This document shows positions 7,848 to 16,629 of a stretch of DNA of 64,000 bases, one piece after another. Position numbers and translations under genes: made by a program. The stretch is from Microbispora corallina. Its GTDB lineage: Bacteria; Actinomycetota; Actinomycetes; Streptosporangiales; Streptosporangiaceae. Location of the stretch: the NCBI RefSeq assembly GCF_016863035.1, contig NZ_BOOC01000003.1:558001-622000 (forward strand), in the 5' to 3' direction. Position 1 is the stretch's first letter; each line of letters opens with the position of its first letter. Below the pieces are notes generated by a model. It ran no database searches, was not told where the DNA came from, and saw only the letters and a list, made by a program, of their open reading frames with translations.

Positions 7848-9335
7848 ATGAGCAGGCCGGGCGCCCGCGACCTGATCGCGACGGTGCTCGACCCCGGCTC
7901 CTGGCTGTCGTGGGACGAGCCGCCGGCGGACCGGGCGGAACCCGGCTCCGCGTACGCCGCCGACCTGGCGGCCGCCCGCGCCCGGACCGGCTACGACGAG
8001 TCCGTCGTCACCGGGGAGGGACTGCTGGACGGCCGCCGGGTGGCCGTGGTGGCCTGCGAGTTCTCGTTCCTCGCGGGGTCGATCGGGGTCGCCGCGGCGG
8101 AGCGGCTCGTGCGGGCCGTGGAGCGGGCGACGGCGGAACACCTCCCGCTGCTCGCGGCCCCCGCGAGCGGAGGCACCCGGATGCAGGAGGGCGCGCTCGC
8201 CTTCACCCAGATGGTGAAGATCACCGCCGCCGTCGGGGCGCACCGGGCCGCCGGCCTGCCGTACGTCGTCTACCTGCGCCACCCGACGACGGGCGGGGTG
8301 TTCGCGTCCTGGGGGTCGCTCGGCCACGTCACCGCGGCCGAGCCGGGCGCGCTCATCGGCTTCCTCGGCCCGCGGGTGTTCGAGGCCCTGTACGGCCATT
8401 CGTTCCCGCGCGGCGTCCAGGTGTCGGAGAACCTGTTCGCCCACGGCCTGGTGGACGCCGTGGTGTCGGCCGAGGACGCCCGCGAGATCGCCATCCGGGC
8501 GCTGTCGGTGCTCTGCGCCCCGCGGAGGGGCCTGGAGCGCGGGCCGGAGCCCGAGGAGTCCGCCGACGACGTCCCGGCCTGGGAGGCCGTCTCCCGCTCG
8601 CGCCGCGACGACCGGCCCGGCGTGCGGAGCCTGCTCAAGCTCGGCGCGACCGGCGTCACCCCGCTGCACGGCACGGGGACCGGGGAGGACGACCCCGGGC
8701 TCCTGCTGGCCCTGGCGCGGTTCGGCGCGGCGCCCGCCGTGGTCCTCGGTCAGGACCGGCGGCGGCAGCGGGCCGGGAACGCGCTCGGCCCGGCGGGGCT
8801 GCGGGTGGCCCGCCGCGGCATGCGGCTGGCGTCCGAGCTCGGCCTGCCCCTCGTCACGGTGATCGACACGGCGGGCGCCGCGCTGTCGAGGGCCGCCGAG
8901 GAGGGCGGCCTCGCCGCCGAGATCGCCCGGTGCCTGGCCGACCTCGTGATGCTCGACGCGCCGACGGTGTGCCTGCTGCTCGGCGAGGGCGCCGGGGGCG
9001 CCGCCCTCGCGCTGCTGCCGGCCGACCGGGTGGTCTGCGCGCAGCACGCCTGGCTGTCGCCGCTGCCGCCGGAGGGCGCCTCGGCCATCCTCTACCGGAC
9101 CGTCGACTTCGCCTCGGAGATCGCTGCGGCCCAGGGGGTCAGGGCCGCGGACCTGCGGCGCGACGGCATCGTGGACCGGGTCGTCCCCGAGCGCCCCGAC
9201 GCTGCGTACGAGCCGGAGGAGTTCTGCGCCCGGGTGGCCAGGACGCTCGAGTACGAGATCATCGGCCTGCTCGACCGGGACCCGGCGGAGCGGCTGGCCG
9301 CCCGGTTCGCCCGTTACAGGTCGCTCGGGTCCTGA
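7848..9335 (+). CDS. Fused AccD/AccA-type acyl-CoA carboxyltransferase
   Basis: The 495-residue protein joins a beta-like N-terminal half (SGGTRMQEGALAFTQM, then HPTTGGVFASWGSLGHV and GALIGFLGPRV) to an alpha-like C-terminal half (GNALGPAGLRVARRGMRLA, TVIDTAGAALSRAAEEGG, LLGEGAGGAALALLPADRV). It should transfer CO2 from carboxybiotin to an acyl-CoA. The AccD zinc ribbon is absent, and no biotin carboxylase or biotin carrier gene is nearby, so those must come from elsewhere. GGAG lies 8 nt before the ATG. The 3' end overlaps the convergent downstream gene by 22 nt. The CoA-transferase upstream suggests a dedicated pathway. Confidence 0.82.
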   Translation: MSRPGARDLIATVLDPGSWLSWDEPPADRAEPGSAYAADLAAARARTGYDESVVTGEGLLDGRRVAVVACEFSFLAGSIGVAAAERLVRAVERATAEHLPLLAAPASGGTRMQEGALAFTQMVKITAAVGAHRAAGLPYVVYLRHPTTGGVFASWGSLGHVTAAEPGALIGFLGPRVFEALYGHSFPRGVQVSENLFAHGLVDAVVSAEDAREIAIRALSVLCAPRRGLERGPEPEESADDVPAWEAVSRSRRDDRPGVRSLLKLGATGVTPLHGTGTGEDDPGLLLALARFGAAPAVVLGQDRRRQRAGNALGPAGLRVARRGMRLASELGLPLVTVIDTAGAALSRAAEEGGLAAEIARCLADLVMLDAPTVCLLLGEGAGGAALALLPADRVVCAQHAWLSPLPPEGASAILYRTVDFASEIAAAQGVRAADLRRDGIVDRVVPERPDAAYEPEEFCARVARTLEYEIIGLLDRDPAERLAARFARYRSLGS

Positions 9336-9739
9336 TCCCGCGACGTGGGCACCGGGATCCGCTCCACCCGTATGGAGTGGACCTCCTCGCGGGGGACGAC
9401 GACCTCGTACGCCCCGTGGTCGACCAGCCAGTAGCCGAGGGCCTCGGCCTTCATGCCGCTGTGGCCGGTGTAGGCGATGTGCAGGCCGTCGGCGTCGTCC
9501 TCGTCGAGCACGAGGCACGGCTCGCCGCCGAACGCCCCGACGGTGCGCAGCAGCGTCAGCCCCTCCAGGTCGGTCCGCCGCACCCGGAGCCGCCAGTAGC
9601 CGCCGGCCTTGGCGAAGCCCGCCTCCGGCGACTCGCTGAACAGCACCACGTCGTCGCTGTCCGGGCCGACGGCCGCGGCGTACGTCTGGTCGCGGTAGCG
9701 GGCGATGAACCCCAGCCCCACGGGCTCGGCCTCGTTCAT
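9314..9739 (-). CDS. Hypothetical protein, 141 residues
   Basis: I do not recognise the family. It is acidic and beta-rich (RYRDQTYAAAVGP, GYWRLRVRRTDLEG, HIAYTGHSGMKAEALGYWL), which suggests a small cytoplasmic beta-sheet protein. Its ATG overlaps the stop of the gene before it by 4 nt, so the two are co-translated and probably interact. The 3' end overlaps that of the carboxyltransferase gene on the other strand. Confidence 0.6.
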   Translation of the reverse strand: MNEAEPVGLGFIARYRDQTYAAAVGPDSDDVVLFSESPEAGFAKAGGYWRLRVRRTDLEGLTLLRTVGAFGGEPCLVLDEDDADGLHIAYTGHSGMKAEALGYWLVDHGAYEVVVPREEVHSIRVERIPVPTSRDQDPSDL

Positions 9740-10194
9740 GACGCGCGCCGCCAGGTCAGGCCGTCGTACCCGGCGAAGGGCCGCTCACCCGCGGCGGTGA
9801 GGTGCACGATCCGCGCGCCCGCCGGGATCGGCATCGGCATCGTGTGGAACTGCGGGACCACCTGCTCGCGCGACGCCGTGAACCCGTTCCCGGTGAACGG
9901 CGGTGAATCGCTCCAATCCCCGCCCATGTGCGGGCCGTAGGGGACGACGTACGTGTCGATGTCCCGGGCGAACCACCGCAGGACGTACAGTTCGGGCACT
10001 TCGGGGGTCAGCTCCGATCCTTCGAAGCACAGGTCGAGGGCCTCGACGAGCGCGGCCGGCGAGGCGAGGCCCCCGCAGTCCTGCACGCGGTACACGTACC
10101 CGGAGATGATCGTCCGCTTGCCCGACAGGTACGGCACGAGCAGCCGCGGCGGGATCACCTTCTGCATCTCGGTCCTGTGCCCCGGCTCGCTCAT
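9736..10194 (-). CDS. Hypothetical protein, 152 residues
   Basis: The family is not recognised. The sequence is rich in aromatic and proline residues (VPPRLLVPYLSG-like start, VPYGPHMGGDWSD, FTGNGFTASREQVVPQFH) and has no signal peptide or membrane segment. The ATG was chosen because GGGAGG lies just upstream, inside a longer reading frame. It heads a two-gene unit with the 141-residue gene (ATGA overlap). Confidence 0.6.
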   Translation of the reverse strand: MSEPGHRTEMQKVIPPRLLVPYLSGKRTIISGYVYRVQDCGGLASPAALVEALDLCFEGSELTPEVPELYVLRWFARDIDTYVVPYGPHMGGDWSDSPPFTGNGFTASREQVVPQFHTMPMPIPAGARIVHLTAAGERPFAGYDGLTWRRAS

Positions 10195-10302
10195 GCCGCC
10201 TCCCGGCCCGGCGGCCCGAAGCGGGGCCGCGCCGACGGGGCGGGGGCGGACGCGGCGCGGCACCCGCCGCCTCGCTCGCCTCGCTCGTTCATGGGGGCAA
10301 GT

Positions 10303-11094
10303 TTACGATCTGCGGACTCCGAGCCGGCGGTGTTCGAGAGACGGGAGGGTCCGCCGCACGCTCTCGGTCACCGCCGGGTCGATCTCGCCCACGTGCACGG
10401 CCGGGCCGGGGCCCAGGTCGTGGCGCACGACGCCCATCGGGTCGACGAGCATGCTGCGCCCGATGCCGAACCCGTCCGGCGCCTCGGGGTTGGGGGCCTG
10501 GCCGACGGCGACCGTCCACGTCGTGTTCTCGACGGCCCTGGCGCGCACGAGCGTCGTCCAGTGCTCCTCCTTCATCGGGCCGGAGCCCCAGGCCGCGATG
10601 ACGGCGAACGCGTCGGCCCCCTGGTCGACCAGCGCGCGGGCGAGCTCGGGGAACCGCACGTCGTAGCAGGTGATGAGCCCGAGCCGCAGGCCCGCGAGCG
10701 GGACGACGACCGGGGTGTCCCCGGCGGTGACCAGCGCCGACTCCGCGGCGCCGAAGGAGTCGAACAGGTGGATCTTCCGGTAGGCCGCGGCGAGGGACCC
10801 GTCCGCCTCCAGGGCGACCGCCGTGTTGGCCACCCTTCCGTCCCCGGCGGGCTCGAACACGCCCGCGACGACCGCGATCCGGTGCTCGCGCGCCGCCTCG
10901 GCCAGCCCGGTCACGAACGGCCCGTCGAGCGGCTCGGCCACCTCCGCGACCCCCCGGCCGAACCTCGTGAGCGTCGCCTCGGGGAAGACGGCGAGGTCGG
11001 CGCCGCGGGCCCGGGCGAGCGCCTCACGCGCCGCCTCGAGGTTCGCCTTCGGGTCGTGGGCCACTGGGATCTGGCAGAGCGCTACGCGTGTCAC
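10303..11094 (-). CDS. Carbon-nitrogen hydrolase (nitrilase superfamily)
   Basis: The 263-residue protein has the complete Glu-Lys-Cys triad of the nitrilase superfamily: Glu in VFPEATLTRF, Lys in YRKIHLFD and the nucleophile Cys in ITCYDVRFPE. Length and order fit the Nit/omega-amidase-like branch. It should hydrolyse a small amide such as an omega-amide or deaminated glutathione; the exact substrate is not evident. Start GTG; its first 71 nt overlap the end of the upstream DUF418 gene on the same strand, so the two are probably co-transcribed. Confidence 0.85.
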   Translation of the reverse strand: MTRVALCQIPVAHDPKANLEAAREALARARGADLAVFPEATLTRFGRGVAEVAEPLDGPFVTGLAEAAREHRIAVVAGVFEPAGDGRVANTAVALEADGSLAAAYRKIHLFDSFGAAESALVTAGDTPVVVPLAGLRLGLITCYDVRFPELARALVDQGADAFAVIAAWGSGPMKEEHWTTLVRARAVENTTWTVAVGQAPNPEAPDGFGIGRSMLVDPMGVVRHDLGPGPAVHVGEIDPAVTESVRRTLPSLEHRRLGVRRS

Positions 11095-12010
11095 GGCTCC
11101 CAGTGTGCCGGTTGGGGACCGGACCCCACCAGGTGAGGCGGCGCCACACCCACTCCACGGGCCCGTAGCGGTAGCGGGCCAGCCACCAGCGGCTGAAGAC
11201 GGCCTGCGCCGCGAGCGTCGCCGCGGTCACGGTCAGGACGGCCGCCCCCGACGAGTCGGCCAGCAGCAGCGGCATGGCCGCCAGGATCACGAACGTGCTG
11301 GTCAGGTAGTGGGTCAGCGCCATCCGGCCGAGCGCCTCCAGCACCGCGGCCCGGCGGGCGAGCAGCAGGAGGCCGGTCGCGTAGGCGGCCGCCCCGCACA
11401 GCGCCGCCGCCTGGTAGACGCCCCCGCCGGGCGGGTCGTGGTTCCACCACCAGGTGAAGGCGACGGCGCCCGCCGCGGCGGCCGCGAACACCCCGCCACC
11501 GGCCGGCCGCTCGGCCCTGCCGTATCCGACGACGGCCAGGCCGAGCAGGAACAGGGCCGCGATCAGCACGTACGGCTCCCCGCCGAGCAGGGCGGCGACG
11601 GTGGCCCCCGCCGCGAGCAGCAGGACGACCGGCGCGGGCAGCAGGCTCGCCGGGAGCAGGAGCACCGCCCCGAGGACCGCGTACGGCAGCAGCACCTCGC
11701 CGGGGTCGAGCATCCGGTGGGCGAGGCCGATGACGGCCAGCACCGCGAGCCGCCGCAGCAGCACCAGCCGGGGCCGGTCGGAGCGCCGCCCGGCGGACTG
11801 GAGGAACAGCGCGAAGCCCACCCCGAACAGGAACGAGAAGATGGGGTAGAAGCGGCTCTGGGCGAGGTTGTCCATCGCCCAGTCGATGGACGTGCGTCCC
11901 CCGGCCTGGACGGTGTGCTGCCAGGTGTTCACCAGCATGATCCCGCACACCGCGAAGCCGCGCAGCGCGTCGAGCGAGCGGATGCGGCCGGGCGGCGGGG
12001 GTCCGTCCAT
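11024..12010 (-). CDS. DUF418-type multipass membrane protein
   Basis: The 328-residue protein has the YeiB/DUF418 signature: an N-terminal RSLDALRGFAVCGIMLVN helix, SFLFGVGFALFL, a GRMALTHYLTS segment and a C-terminal YGPVEWVWRRLTWW. About nine hydrophobic segments place it in the cytoplasmic membrane. The family is related to acyltransferase 3 folds, but its reaction is unknown. After the conserved WRRLT end there are about 35 extra hydrophilic residues that read through the nitrilase start; either the proteins really overlap or the true stop has been lost. It is divergent from the aminotransferase gene. Confidence 0.8.
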   Translation of the reverse strand: MDGPPPPGRIRSLDALRGFAVCGIMLVNTWQHTVQAGGRTSIDWAMDNLAQSRFYPIFSFLFGVGFALFLQSAGRRSDRPRLVLLRRLAVLAVIGLAHRMLDPGEVLLPYAVLGAVLLLPASLLPAPVVLLLAAGATVAALLGGEPYVLIAALFLLGLAVVGYGRAERPAGGGVFAAAAAGAVAFTWWWNHDPPGGGVYQAAALCGAAAYATGLLLLARRAAVLEALGRMALTHYLTSTFVILAAMPLLLADSSGAAVLTVTAATLAAQAVFSRWWLARYRYGPVEWVWRRLTWWGPVPNRHTGSRDTRSALPDPSGPRPEGEPRGGA

Positions 12011-12074
12011 GCGGGCAAGTCCACCACGATCACGGGCGGCCGGTCCATTGACGGGAGCCCGCCGGGGCGCCGGA

Positions 12075-12080
12075 TAAGGT
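12075..12080 (+). promoter_or_regulatory. -10 box TAAGGT, leaderless start
   Basis: TAAGGT ends 7 nt before the GTG of the aminotransferase gene. That spacing would place transcription start at or next to the start codon. Confidence 0.6.
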
Positions 12081-12087
12081 GACGGAC

Positions 12088-13290
12088 GTGAGCGAGCTGA
12101 GCGAGGCGACCGGGGCGGACGCGGGCGGCGGGCCGCTGGTGCGGCGGATGCGGGAGTTCGGCACGACCGTGTTCGCCACCATGACCAAGCTGGCCGTGGA
12201 CACCGGGTCCATCAACCTCGGCCAGGGCTTCCCCGACACCGACGGGCCCGAGCGCATGCTGGAGCGCGCCGCAGAGGCCGTCAGGGGCGGCCTGAACCAG
12301 TACCCGCCCGGCCCCGGCCTGCCCGAGCTGCGGCAGGCCGTCTCCGACCACCGCAAGCAGTGGTACGGCCTGGCCTACGACCCGGACGGGGAGGTGCTGG
12401 TCACCGTCGGCGCCACCGAGGCGATCTCGGCGGCGGTCCTCGCCCTGTGCGAGCCGGGCGACGAGGTGGTCCTGTTCGAGCCGTACTACGACTCGTACGC
12501 GGCGGCGGTCTCGCTCGCCGGGGCCGTGCGGCGGCCCGTCACGCTGCGGGTGGACGCCGGCCGCTTCACGTTCGACCCGGCCGAGCTGGAGGCCGCGATC
12601 GGGCCCCGCACCAGGGCGATCCTCGTCAACTCCCCGCACAACCCCACCGGGACGGTCTTCACCCGCGAGGAGCTGGAGGCCGTGGCCCGGGTCTGCCGGG
12701 AGCGCGATCTGATCGCCATCACCGACGAGGTCTACGAGCACCTCACGTTCGACGGGGTGGAGCACATCCCGCTGGCCACGCTGCCCGGCATGCGTGAGCG
12801 GACCGTGATGATCTCCTCGGCGGGCAAGACGTTCAGCGTCACCGGGTGGAAGACCGGCTGGGTCTGCGGGCCGGCGCCGCTGGTCGCCGCCGTGCAGGCG
12901 GTGAAGCAGTTCCTCACGTTCACCTCGAGCGCGCCCTGGCAGACCGCCGTGGCGTACGCGCTGCGCGAGGAGATGGAGTGGGTCGCACGGCAGCGGGCGG
13001 CGCTGGAGGCCAAGCGCGACCGGCTCGTCGCGGGGCTGGAGGAGGCCGGGTTCGGCGTGCTGCGCCCGTCCGGCACCTACTTCGTGCAGACCGACATCCG
13101 GCCGCTCGGCTTCGAGGACGGGCTCGACCTGGCCGGGAGGCTGCCCGGGCTGGCCGGGGTGGTCGCCATCCCGACGCAGGTCTTCTACGACCGCCCTTCT
13201 CGCGGCCGCGCGTACGTGCGGTTCGCCTTCTGCAAGCGGGACGAGGTCATCGACGAGGCGGCCGCCCGCCTGCGCGCTCTCCGCGGCTGA
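12088..13290 (+). CDS. PLP-dependent aminotransferase, class I/II
   Basis: The 400-residue fold-type I aminotransferase has INLGQGFPDTDGPE near the N-terminus, NSPHNPTGTVF (substrate and PLP contacts), TDEVYEHL (the PLP Asp) and SSAGKTFSVTGWKTGW with the Schiff-base lysine. It is closest in pattern to the DapC/YbdL and kynurenine-oxoglutarate-type group, which use aromatic, methionine or succinyl-diaminopimelate substrates. A GTG 9 nt upstream is possible, but the chosen GTG sits 7 nt after a TAAGGT box, consistent with a leaderless mRNA. It is divergent from the DUF418 gene. Confidence 0.88.
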   Translation: MSELSEATGADAGGGPLVRRMREFGTTVFATMTKLAVDTGSINLGQGFPDTDGPERMLERAAEAVRGGLNQYPPGPGLPELRQAVSDHRKQWYGLAYDPDGEVLVTVGATEAISAAVLALCEPGDEVVLFEPYYDSYAAAVSLAGAVRRPVTLRVDAGRFTFDPAELEAAIGPRTRAILVNSPHNPTGTVFTREELEAVARVCRERDLIAITDEVYEHLTFDGVEHIPLATLPGMRERTVMISSAGKTFSVTGWKTGWVCGPAPLVAAVQAVKQFLTFTSSAPWQTAVAYALREEMEWVARQRAALEAKRDRLVAGLEEAGFGVLRPSGTYFVQTDIRPLGFEDGLDLAGRLPGLAGVVAIPTQVFYDRPSRGRAYVRFAFCKRDEVIDEAAARLRALRG

Positions 13291-13302
13291 GGCCTGCGGC
13301 CG

Positions 13303-13983
13303 TCAGCGGCGCCGGCGCAGGACGACGACGACGCGGGCGACGCCGAAGGCGATCAGCGGGGTCGCCAGCCACAGGAACGGCACGTACTCGGCCGCCCGCC
13401 CGCTCACGGCGGCCGTCAGCAACCAGTACACGCCGCCGACCCAGTCGACCCAGCCTTCGGTCCGCAGCCGGCTGAGGTTCGCGTCCGGCCGCTGGAGGCC
13501 CTGCCGCAGCACGACGGCGATCATCGCGCCCTGGCACAGCATGAGGATCGCCTCGTTGGCGGCGAACAGCGCGATGGCGAGGGCGCGGCCCCCCGCCGCC
13601 TCGTCCGGCAGCCCCGTCGCCTCCCCGAACACCGACGTCGTGTACGGCAGGAACGCCACGAAGAACAGCAGCGGCACGTGGAGCGCGAGCACCCGCTGCG
13701 ACACCCGGGTGATCTGGTCGAACAGGCTGTGGTGGGCCCTCCAGGTGAACCACAGCATCAGGAACGCGATGGCGAACGCCACGAACGAGTTGGCGTGGTC
13801 GCCGAGGAACGCCCCCAGCCGGGCGTAGTCCTCGCGTTCCGGCCGGGGCAGCTCCAGCGCGAGCAGCGTGATGGCGATGGCGAAGATGGCGTCGGCGAAC
13901 ACGCCGACGCGTTCGTGGGTGAGCCCGGGGCGCACGCGTGGCTCGGGCGCGCCGACGTCCTGGCCGACGGGAGGGTCGATCAC
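13303..13983 (-). CDS. TMEM175-family potassium channel-like protein
   Basis: The 226-residue protein begins with the family signature RVGVFADAIFAIAITLLALEL (residues 25-45), the Phe-Ser/Ala-Asp motif of TMEM175/DUF1211 channels. Six hydrophobic segments follow, including FVAFAIAFLMLWFTWRAHH. Bacterial members conduct K+ without a classical selectivity filter. The start codon is GTG. It is convergent with the aminotransferase, with a GGCC-arm hairpin between the two stops, and lies 45 nt from the small membrane-protein gene on the same strand. Confidence 0.82.
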   Translation of the reverse strand: MIDPPVGQDVGAPEPRVRPGLTHERVGVFADAIFAIAITLLALELPRPEREDYARLGAFLGDHANSFVAFAIAFLMLWFTWRAHHSLFDQITRVSQRVLALHVPLLFFVAFLPYTTSVFGEATGLPDEAAGGRALAIALFAANEAILMLCQGAMIAVVLRQGLQRPDANLSRLRTEGWVDWVGGVYWLLTAAVSGRAAEYVPFLWLATPLIAFGVARVVVVLRRRR

Positions 13984-14028
13984 GCGGCGGGCCCGCCGTT
14001 CCTGGAGCGGCGAATCATGGCGGCGCGG

Positions 14029-14364
14029 TCAGTCCCGCCGGTGCAGCGCGCGGGTCAGGACGTAGGCGAGGTTGACGAAGGCGACCACGCCGAAGACCAT
14101 CATGAACCCGATCGTGCCGCCGCCCTGGGTGGCCAGGATCGCGACCAGGGGCACCGACAGGGCCAGCGAGCCCAGGCCGAGGGTCATCTGGGCCCAGTCG
14201 AGCGGCGGGCGGCGCGTCCTCCGCTCGGCCAGCCGCGCGTCGATCACCGCGTTGACGCGCTCGACCAGCGACTCGGCGAGCTCGAGCTCGTACTGCGGGC
14301 CGAGCTCACGCCTGGCGGCGAAGGCGGCGCCCATCTCGTCGGGTTCCAGCTTCTCGGGGGGCAC
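14029..14364 (-). CDS. Small membrane protein, two helices
   Basis: The 111-residue protein has a charged helical N-terminal half (YELELAESLVERVNAVIDARLAER) and two membrane helices (MTLGLGSLALSVPLVAILA and FMMVFGVVAFVNLAYVLT). The family is unrecognised but common in layout among actinomycetes. A GTG was chosen as start; an ATG 30 nt further in is also possible. It lies upstream of, and on the same strand as, the TMEM175-like gene. Confidence 0.6.
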   Translation of the reverse strand: MPPEKLEPDEMGAAFAARRELGPQYELELAESLVERVNAVIDARLAERRTRRPPLDWAQMTLGLGSLALSVPLVAILATQGGGTIGFMMVFGVVAFVNLAYVLTRALHRRD

Positions 14365-14523
14365 GCGGAGATTGTGCCGCCTCCGGGGGGCCGGGCGATA
14401 TACCCGGGCGGGAAAAGGTCCACATCGGTGATCTCGCCCGGTCGCGGGCGCCTTGGTGATTGTTGCCGACGAAACGGGACGGGGTGGGCGACAGTCGCCA
14501 ATGTACGCGCCGTGGCGGCTGGA

Positions 14524-14529
14524 TAGCTT
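14524..14529 (+). promoter_or_regulatory. -10 box TAGCTT, leaderless start
   Basis: TAGCTT ends 6 nt before the GTG of the carbamate kinase gene, with no ribosome site between, so the mRNA probably starts at the codon. Confidence 0.6.
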
Positions 14530-14535
14530 CGCGGT

Positions 14536-15477
14536 GTGGGCGGACGCGTACTGATCGCACTGGGCGGCAACGCCATGACGGCTCCCGACGGGAGCGCGTC
14601 CCCCGACGACCAGCATCGGGCGATCGGCCGGGCGATGGAGCACGTCGCGAGCCTGATCAGGGCCGGCCACGAGGTGGTGCTGACGCACGGCAACGGGCCC
14701 CAGGTCGGCAACATCCTGCTGAAGAACCAGCTCGCGGCCCACGTCGTGCCGCCGGTGCCGTTGGACTGGTGCGTCGCGCAGACGCAGGGGACGCTCGGCA
14801 CGCTCATGATGAACGCGCTGGAGCGCGCGCTCGCGCCCGAGCCCGTGCGGGTCGCGGCCGTCGTCACCCGCACCCTGGTGGACGCCGGCGACCCCGCCTT
14901 CCAGGACCCCGTGAAGCCGATCGGGCAGTACTTCGGCGAGGACGAGGCGCGCCGGTCCGAACGGCAGGGGCAGACCTGGCGGCGGTTCGAGCGCGGCTGG
15001 CGCCGCGTGGTGCCGTCCCCGGCCCCGGTCGAGATCCTGGACGCCTCCGCCGCGATCGCCCTCATGGAGGCCGGGTACACCGTCGTCGCGGCGGGCGGCG
15101 GGGGAGTGCCGGTCGTCCGCGGGGCGGACGGCGCCCTGGAGGGGGTGGAGGCGGTCGTCGACAAGGACCTGGCGGCCGCCGCGCTGGCGAGAGCCGTACA
15201 GGCGACCGACCTCGTGATCGCGACCGACGTGCCGAACGCGGTCGCCGGCTTCGGGACGCCCGGTGCGCGGCCGATCGAGGCGGTCACGGTCGCGGAGCTG
15301 CGGGCCCTGCAGGCGGCCGGGCACTTCGCGAGCGGGAGCATGGGCCCGAAGGTGGAGGCCGCGCTGCGCTTCGCCGAGGACGGCGGGGAGCGGGCCGTGA
15401 TCACCTCGCTGGAGCACATCGGCGAGGCGCTATCAGGAAATATCGGGACAAGGGTATTCAGAGGGGTGGAGAACTAG
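14536..15477 (+). CDS. arcC: Carbamate kinase family protein
   Basis: The 313-residue protein has the amino-acid-kinase fold of carbamate kinase: LIALGGNAM, THGNGPQVGNILLKNQ, VKPIGQYF, AAGGGGVPV, DKDLAAAALA and a C-terminal GSMGPKVEAALRF. It interconverts carbamoyl phosphate plus ADP with ATP plus carbamate (ATP-yielding when degrading ureido compounds). It has no arcA or arcB neighbours; instead its stop codon touches the start of a ring-opening amidohydrolase. That context argues against arginine deiminase metabolism and for recovery of carbamoyl groups from a ring-cleavage product, which is inference. Confidence 0.88.
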   Translation: MGGRVLIALGGNAMTAPDGSASPDDQHRAIGRAMEHVASLIRAGHEVVLTHGNGPQVGNILLKNQLAAHVVPPVPLDWCVAQTQGTLGTLMMNALERALAPEPVRVAAVVTRTLVDAGDPAFQDPVKPIGQYFGEDEARRSERQGQTWRRFERGWRRVVPSPAPVEILDASAAIALMEAGYTVVAAGGGGVPVVRGADGALEGVEAVVDKDLAAAALARAVQATDLVIATDVPNAVAGFGTPGARPIEAVTVAELRALQAAGHFASGSMGPKVEAALRFAEDGGERAVITSLEHIGEALSGNIGTRVFRGVEN

Positions 15478-16584
15478 ATGCCGGATCCGATCGAGGTGCG
15501 GAAGGTCGCCATCGAGAGCGTGACCGACGCCTCCGGGCTCGCGAAGCTCATCGACGACGGCGTGATCGAGGCCGACCGCGTTCTCGCGGTGATCGGCAAG
15601 ACCGAGGGCAACGGCGGCGTGAACGACTACACGCGGATCCTGGCCGACCGGGCCTTCCGCGAGGTGCTCCTGGCCAAGGGCACGCGCACGCCCGAGGAGG
15701 TCAAGCAGGTGCCCCTGGTCTGGTCGGGCGGCACCGACGGCGTCCTCAGCCCGCACGCCACGATCTTCGCGACCGTCGACCCGGCCCAGGCCGTCCGTAC
15801 CGACGAGCCGCGGCTGAGCGTCGGCGTGGCGATGAGCGAGGTCATCCTCCCCGAGGACATCGGCCGTCCCGCGATGGTGGAGAAGGTGGCCGCCGGGGTG
15901 CGGGAGGCCATGAAGATCGCCGGGATCGACGACCCCGCCGACGTCCACTACGTGCAGACGAAGACCCCGCTGCTCACGCTCTCGACCATCACGGACGCCA
16001 AGGAGCGCGGCCGGACCGTGGTCACCGAGGACACGCTGAAGTCGATGGACATCTCCAACTCGACCACCGCCCTCGGCATCGCCGTCGCGCTCGGCGAGAT
16101 CGAGATGCCGGCGGCCGAGCAGATCCACAAGGACCTGTCCCTCTACTCGTCGGTCGCCTCGTGCTCCAGCGGCGTCGAGCTCGACCGCGCCCAGATCGTG
16201 GTCGTGGGCAACGTCCGCGGCATCGGCGGCCGCTACCGCGCCGGGCACTCCGTCATGAAGGACGCCCTGGACGCCGACGGCATCTGGGAGGCCGTCCGGG
16301 ACTCCGGGATCGAGCTGCCCGAGCGCCCGCACCCGAGCGACCTCGGCGGCCGGCTGGTCAACCTGTTCATGAAGTGCGAGGCCGACCCCTCGGGCCGGGT
16401 GCGCGGCCGCCGCAACATCATGCTCGACGACTCCGACGTCCACTGGCACCGCCAGATCAAGGCGACGGTCGGCGGCGTCGCGGCGTCCGTGACGGGCGAC
16501 CCGGCCGTGTTCGTCTCGGTGGCCGCCGTGCACCAGGGGCCGTCCGGCGGCGGCCCCGTCATCGCCATCGCCGACCTGGGCTGA
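15478..16584 (+). CDS. Ring-opening amidohydrolase (barbiturase / cyanuric acid hydrolase family)
   Basis: The 368-residue protein has the three-fold repeat of the AtzD/barbiturase family. Each repeat supplies a Lys and a Ser: K41 ([12 protein letters not shown]) with S83 (VWSGGTDGV); K162 (VQTKTPLLT) with S230/S231 (ASCSSGVEL); and the third lysine near residue 303 with a Ser in HQGPSGGGP. The enzyme opens six-membered cyclic ureides: barbiturate to ureidomalonate, or cyanurate to carboxybiuret. Sequence alone does not say which. It begins immediately after the carbamate kinase stop codon, so the two form an operon. Confidence 0.88.
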   Translation: MPDPIEVRKVAIESVTDASGLAKLIDDGVIEADRVLAVIGKTEGNGGVNDYTRILADRAFREVLLAKGTRTPEEVKQVPLVWSGGTDGVLSPHATIFATVDPAQAVRTDEPRLSVGVAMSEVILPEDIGRPAMVEKVAAGVREAMKIAGIDDPADVHYVQTKTPLLTLSTITDAKERGRTVVTEDTLKSMDISNSTTALGIAVALGEIEMPAAEQIHKDLSLYSSVASCSSGVELDRAQIVVVGNVRGIGGRYRAGHSVMKDALDADGIWEAVRDSGIELPERPHPSDLGGRLVNLFMKCEADPSGRVRGRRNIMLDDSDVHWHRQIKATVGGVAASVTGDPAVFVSVAAVHQGPSGGGPVIAIADLG

Positions 16585-16615
16585 CGCCGCGGGCGGGCCC
16601 GCCGTCCTCAGAGGG

Positions 16616-16621
16616 TAGGCT
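16616..16621 (+). promoter_or_regulatory. -10 box TAGGCT, leaderless start
   Basis: TAGGCT ends 8 nt before the GTG start of the SseB-like gene. Confidence 0.5.
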
Positions 16622-16629
16622 CGCGGAAC

